NCBI GenBank assembly: GCA_003254905.1
Contig: QANU01057563.1
Coordinates: forward strand, 134,860-198,859
Direction: 5' to 3'
DNA: 64,000 bases
From: Nissolia schottii
Taxonomy: Eukaryota; Streptophyta; Magnoliopsida; Fabales; Fabaceae
Position 1 is the first letter of the stretch, and each line of letters opens with the position of its first letter. Made by a program: the position numbers and the translations under genes. Below, one piece after another: positions 59,618 through 64,000 of this stretch. Under the pieces are notes generated by a model. The model ran no database searches and was not told the DNA's origin. It saw only the letters and a list, made by a program, of their open reading frames with translations.

Positions 59618-61306
59618 TTATAAGCAACCAACACCAGAGGGTGTGATTATTTTCCTCAACGATGATGGCCTCGAAGACCCCAAGGAAGAAACAGCAAAAT
59701 CATCATCACACACCAAACCACAGTTCTCCAAGTTTAACTCTCTCAATGCCATGCAATTTTCCACCACTTCCCTCGCCCCTTTTGCTGTAACATCACTGCA
59801 ACCTTGAATCTCTAGAACTACTAGTCCACTACACCTCCTTGAGATTGTTAAGAGTGTTCCATCATCAATTCTTGTCCCTGACAAGTTCAACACCTCAAGC
59901 TGTGAAACTTCAAAGCCTACCTCAAAGGGCTTCAATCCTGTATTATAGGCTAAGCTTAAATGCCTTATCTCACTGCATTGCTTAAGAACCTCACCAACAC
60001 ATTCACCAGTTATGCTTCCACAAGATTTTAAGTCAAGAAGCTCTAAATTGGGGCAAATGGAAGCAAATTTGATCAAACTTGCATCGCCAAGTAGAACATT
60101 ATCACCCAAATAGAGACTTTTCACTTGAGGGTTGGCGTCAAAATCTGGCGCAGAAGAATCTTCTTCTTCTTCCCCTTCTACTCCAAGATATGTTCTCTCC
60201 ATCTTGATCTCATTGAGCAAAGGACAGTTTCTTGCGAGTGTGAAAAATGTTGAATTGGTCAGCTGGCAACAACCACTGAGGTTTATAGAGGTTAAATTGA
60301 GAAGAAAACCGGATAACTTGCTGATGCATCGATCGGTTAGGAAGTCGGCTTTTCTGAGATCCAAGCATTGAATGGATTGGCACTTGGCCAACACGCGAGA
60401 GATTCCTGCGAACGTACAATTGCAGCAGTCTTGGAGGACTAGTTTCTTCAGCAGATGGCAGCCTTCTGCGACCGAAAAGAGCAACTCGTCTGAGATAAAA
60501 GAATTCGACAAATCAATAGCAATTAACTTTTTCAGACTCCTGAGTGAATCAATCAAATCCAGGTTAATCGGCAAAGGTGCCAAACCAGGTCCATGTATCC
60601 TTTTCTTTTCAATGTTGAAAGATATGGATTTCAAACTCGGCCTAATTTGGATCGCAGAAGCGATGGCTGCTTGTGTTATTTTGAAACAGGTGAAGAATGA
60701 AATCTCCTCCATTGACATACAGTTTTGGCATAAGGCGAAAAGCGATTGATCGGTGATTAAGTAATTACCAGAAAGGTTAATCTTGCACAGGTTCTCGAGC
60801 ATCATAGACAGCTTTGATACACCGAAATCCGATGCCTGAGAGTTCAATGGGAAGCTGATGTCAAGCTCTTGAAGCAAGGGGAAACAATAAGACATTACCA
60901 CAAGATGGCCATCATGCAGAGAACCGATGTTTGAGCAGATCAAGACCCTCAAATTTTTCATCTTCGACCCGAGTTCTTTCATTCCATCAAGGGGAAGTGT
61001 TCTGTGATTGGAAAGGTTTAGTGAATCGAGGTCCAACCCAGATTGCGAAACTCGATGAAGCAGGGATTCTAAGTCTCCATTGGAGTGACTGAGGTCTAAC
61101 ATTTTGAGCCTTGAGAATCTGGACAATAGCCCAGGAAGGTGCGGAATTGTTGGATCAAATACCGCGAGGGAATGTTGAAGCCGGCTTGTAATGGAAAGGA
61201 AATGCTTGCAGACCATAGACACGGACTCCAAATGGCGGCCGCGGCCAAGGAATCTGAAGACAGATTCCCAGCATTCGTCGGGAAAATCAATAGAATTCAA
61301 CGGCAT
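59618..61306 (-). CDS. F-box/LRR protein (FBXL-like)
   Basis: A single uninterrupted frame of 562 residues. The F-box is at about residues 7-48 (DFPDECWESVFRFLGRGRHL, then VCKHFLS), which should bind SKP1-type ASK proteins. The rest is a solenoid of LRRs of the cysteine-containing (AMN1-like) type, seen in SLNLS, LDLRKADFLTDRCIS, INLSGCCQLT, LDLKSCGSITGECV, LEIQGCSDVTAKGA and LNLENCG. An acidic loop (GEEEEDSS, about residue 380) lies between repeats. By family it is the substrate receptor of an SCF ubiquitin ligase; the target is unknown. A possible non-coding first exon ends at 61967 (ATGTCCTAG|GTATGT on the minus strand) with acceptor TTTTATAG just before the coding exon at 61318, giving a 5' UTR intron of about 650 bp. 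Antisense frames at 60132-60749 are shadows. Confidence 0.93.
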   Translation of the reverse strand: MPLNSIDFPDECWESVFRFLGRGRHLESVSMVCKHFLSITSRLQHSLAVFDPTIPHLPGLLSRFSRLKMLDLSHSNGDLESLLHRVSQSGLDLDSLNLSNHRTLPLDGMKELGSKMKNLRVLICSNIGSLHDGHLVVMSYCFPLLQELDISFPLNSQASDFGVSKLSMMLENLCKINLSGNYLITDQSLFALCQNCMSMEEISFFTCFKITQAAIASAIQIRPSLKSISFNIEKKRIHGPGLAPLPINLDLIDSLRSLKKLIAIDLSNSFISDELLFSVAEGCHLLKKLVLQDCCNCTFAGISRVLAKCQSIQCLDLRKADFLTDRCISKLSGFLLNLTSINLSGCCQLTNSTFFTLARNCPLLNEIKMERTYLGVEGEEEEDSSAPDFDANPQVKSLYLGDNVLLGDASLIKFASICPNLELLDLKSCGSITGECVGEVLKQCSEIRHLSLAYNTGLKPFEVGFEVSQLEVLNLSGTRIDDGTLLTISRRCSGLVVLEIQGCSDVTAKGAREVVENCMALRELNLENCGLVCDDDFAVSSLGSSRPSSLRKIITPSGVGCL

Positions 61307-61369
61307 CTTGATCTTGATCTATAAAAGAGTGGCCCAATGCACGAAACTCTGACCTGGTGGGTTCTGAGG

Positions 61370-61476
61370 AGGTTAGATGCATATAGTATGCAACCTTGTG
61401 GCCTCCAGGTCTCAAGCAAACAATCTGACGACCAATTCCCCACATTCATCTGGAAAATCTGCAGAATTCATCGGCA
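61370..61476 (-). pseudogene. Broken duplicate of the F-box gene's 5' end
   Basis: On the minus strand from 61476 the sequence reads VPMNSADFPDECGELVVRLF and then a stop (61414-61412), matching MPLNSIDFPDECWESVFRFL of the intact gene. Past the stop, DLEATR weakly matches HLESVS. The original ATG has become GTG. It lies inside the predicted 5' UTR intron of the intact gene, on the same strand, so it is a truncated tandem duplicate and not a separate gene. Confidence 0.8.
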
Positions 61477-63829
61477 CCTAGGCCTCGATTCTGATATATG
61501 CAGCCTTATCCTCGCAAGAGTGCCTGCTTCTTGAATTTGAATATTTGATCTCAACATCACAAAGACATCAGCTTTACTAATGATTCAAAGCTCACCCTCT
61601 CGGAAATCTTTATCTATCATCAAATTGAAAACAAACAAGACTGATTCAAAACAAGTTTGGAACTTAAAATGCTGCAGGGATGATAATAATAACCTCATAA
61701 AATTGAGAGTATTAGAGAGATGGGTTCATACAAGTGATTCAAGAGACAACTACAAATGTAATTAACGGCTTAGTGATTGATCAAACAAAAAGGGTATTCA
61801 ATGGATATTTAACATGTTCATGGAATGTCAAAAAGTGCAGGCTATCAATTTTGGATTAAGGTCAGATTAGCCGCCATGTTGATCATTGATATGGAAATGG
61901 GAATTAATCATATAAAAATAATAATTATATACATGTTCAATATAATGTAGTAGAACGTTTACATACCTAGGACATTTCTTGATCAAGATGATGGAATTGA
62001 ATGGAAGCTTGAGAAGAGGCGTTATTGTGTTTGAATTTGACCAGTGCCGTCTTTTTAAGTTATGAAACGAATGAAACTCTGGAAAGTCTTTTTAGCTTGT
62101 TAGGTTGGTATATGATATTGGTGATCTGTAGTTTTATTCACTTTTCAGGCTTTTTTATTTTCCTTTCACTTTGATACTTTTCAATACAAACTTTACTTTT
62201 TTTTTTGGTGTGGTGCCCAAGAAAACCAACATTCCAGCCCACAAAAGGATCAACCTTTTCATTTCATTAGAAAAATAGCATCGTTAACTATTATTTAAAG
62301 CGGCTAGTAAGCATCGGGTGACAGAAAATATAGAGAGCAAGAATAACAGAAATGCATCCTTTATATTTTTTGTTTTAGAGGTATAAAAATTATTTACTCA
62401 GATATGTCTCTTATATTTTTTCCTTTTTGAGATATAGAAATTAGTTAAAAATTAACTGGAGACAAAGACGATTTTAAATTTTATCCAAACATGTTTCTAA
62501 CTCATTTTTTCTGTAATTTCCTATCGAAACGCTTACCAAACCCTAGTGTCAAGAAGCATTTTTCCCAAAAGTTTAAGCCATTGGGTATCGGCAAATAAAT
62601 AATTTTATATCTTAACGTGTCCCCTCATGCAAAACTATTATGACTTGCAACATAATTTTTAGAAATGAAGGGTGGCCAAGGATCAAACTCTAGGTCTCTT
62701 GGCCATAAAAACTCTCATACCTTGTTTTTTTATGTGAAGCTTGGATACCTTGTTAGAATTATATCTCCTAAAAGCTTAAACTCTTGGATAAAGACATGTG
62801 AATAACATTATATCAACAATTTATGTGATTGGATAAAGACAAATGAATAGTTTTATATCTTAACACATAAAAGAAAGACAATCTTGCTATTTGTATATCT
62901 CAAAAGTAGTACACTTAATAGAGAAATGAACATTACAAAATAAAAAATAAACATTATACACCATAGAAACAAACATTGTCATCGAACATTTTTGCGTATC
63001 CGTGTACACGTAAGTTTAGTATTGCTACAAAACAGAGAAACAAACATTGTCATCAAATATTTCTACTTGTCAATGTAGTTTAATATTTCTCATTTTATGT
63101 ATTTAACAATGTTTATTTTTCTATTTTGTAATATTTTTTTTTGTTATAGCGGTTGTTTATCTATTTTAGTGATTGTTAGGTGACTATTTTTGAGGTGTGA
63201 AAATAGAATTTTAAAAAGGAGAAAAGAAAACTGTTCTTTGTGCGAAACTCACATTGCATTAATACAGCGTGAAGAGCTCTTGTAATTTTGAGCATTACCC
63301 TTTCCTTGCTTTCATTGTGGGTTTTCAAATGACATTATCATTAATTTAACCTTGGATGAATAATGAATATGCAACGCACGACTTCCCTCGATAGAAGAAT
63401 ATTCAATTCATTGCCTCATTGGGAGCATGAAGGATCCTTCTCCCAAATATCAGTCATTCTTTACATAAAATATAAAATAATTGCCATATGCATACAAGTA
63501 ATTTTTTAAAAGAAAAGCATACAGCCTGGAGTATTTTATTTCATTCTGGTGTCATTATTTGATATGGACTGAACATTTGTCCTACGATACAATTTCGATT
63601 TTATAATTATTATTAATTATCTTTTAAACTTAATTGATTCAAGTGATCTAACTCTTATTTTTCTTAAGTTCTCATATTCAAGTAATCAATTTATAATAGA
63701 ACCACCCACCTCAAACCTAATTAGTCAACATTCGTAGTCCAATCAATTTTTTATATTGGTGGTTAATACAATCAACTTTATTATTGTACTTGTTAGATTC
63801 CTAATTAATAATTATTATTAATTACACAA
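61477..63829. other. Upstream region of the F-box gene and gene-free stretch
   Basis: 61967 to about 62060 may be a non-coding first exon of the F-box gene on the minus strand. About 62590-62900 carries a dispersed repeat present as two partial copies (ATTTTATATCTTAACGTGT at 62601 and GTTTTATATCTTAACACAT at 62851). Another short duplication, GAAACAAACATTGTCATC, occurs at 62966 and 63038. The remainder is AT-rich with no gene. Confidence 0.45.
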
Positions 63830-64000
63830 GGGTTAATTAAGTTTTTAGTCCCTGTAATATGAAAAAGTTTGGTTTTAGTCCCTCATGACAAGTTTTAGTC
63901 CCTGTAAAATGTGAAAATTTGATTTTAGTCCCTGTGGACGGTTGGTGATAAACGGTGATGTAGAAATGGTCCCTGATGACGGGTTAACTTACACGCCATC
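63830..64000. mobile_element. MITE cut by the window end
   Basis: The sequence contains TTTTTAGTCCCTGTAATATG, then TTAGTCCCTCATGACA, then TTTTAGTCCCTGTAAAATG, and GACGGTTGGTGATAAACGG. This is the common legume MITE type with repeated TTTAGTCCCT motifs. Its right end is outside the window. Confidence 0.55.

Noticed and set aside
60132..60749. Plus-strand frames opposite the F-box/LRR gene
   Set aside because: Antisense shadows of a well-supported 562-residue coding frame.
1..64000. tRNA, rRNA and CRISPR features
   Set aside because: No tRNA A/B-box cloverleaf candidates, no rRNA blocks and no regularly spaced identical repeats with unique spacers were seen by eye on either strand.

Overview
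The window is nuclear DNA from a dicot plant, most likely a legume of the soybean (Glycine) type. The support is AT-rich intergenic DNA, short GT-AG introns, split plant gene families, and dense LTR retrotransposons and MITEs. The species is an inference; no marker sequence proves it. No rRNA, tRNA, CRISPR array or bacterial-style operon is visible.

Six protein-coding genes can be assembled exon by exon with open frames throughout. (1) A bHLH transcription factor on + at 11205-15240 (4 exons, 375 aa). (2) A paralogous bHLH on - at 22713-26470 (5 exons, 347 aa); the two are convergent and both belong to the bHLH18/19/20/25 (subgroup IVa) type. (3) A small protein with a C-terminal EAR-like DLNLP motif on - at 33193-34807 (5 exons, 259 aa). 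(4) A nuclear-encoded organellar, probably mitochondrial, ribosomal protein uS15 with a long repeat-bearing N-terminal extension on + at 45214-48726 (5 exons, 438 aa). (5) A cinnamoyl-CoA-reductase-like SDR on + at 54678-58433 (6 exons, 317 aa). (6) An intronless-CDS F-box/LRR protein on - at 59618-61306 (562 aa), with a broken copy of its own 5' end just upstream. The genes look functionally independent apart from the bHLH pair.

Layout: 1-11.2 kb is gene-free and holds hairpin-ended MITEs, a 1.5 kb gypsy-type LTR with a truncated partner, a terminal-inverted-repeat element with GC-rich cargo (7.5-8.5 kb), a hAT-like MITE and a foldback element. 11.2-26.5 kb is the bHLH pair with a repeat-filled 7.5 kb gap. 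26.8-33 kb is MITEs, AT microsatellites and an LTR relic. 33.2-34.8 kb is the EAR-motif gene. 35.4-44.9 kb is a nest of mobile elements: a MULE-like transposase relic between two arrays of short palindromes, split by a young short-LTR element carrying apparent host-gene fragments, then a LINE relic, a gypsy LTR with primer-binding site, and a Copia relic. 45.2-48.7 kb is uS15. 49.1-53.5 kb is a broken Copia element. 54.6-61.5 kb is the SDR and F-box genes. The rest is repeat-poor to featureless and ends inside another MITE.

The most interesting items are the short-LTR element with captured fragments, the palindrome arrays flanking the MULE relic, the eight-copy nine-residue motif in the uS15 extension, the intron difference between the bHLH paralogs, and a family of MITEs whose two ends are each 29-bp palindromes.
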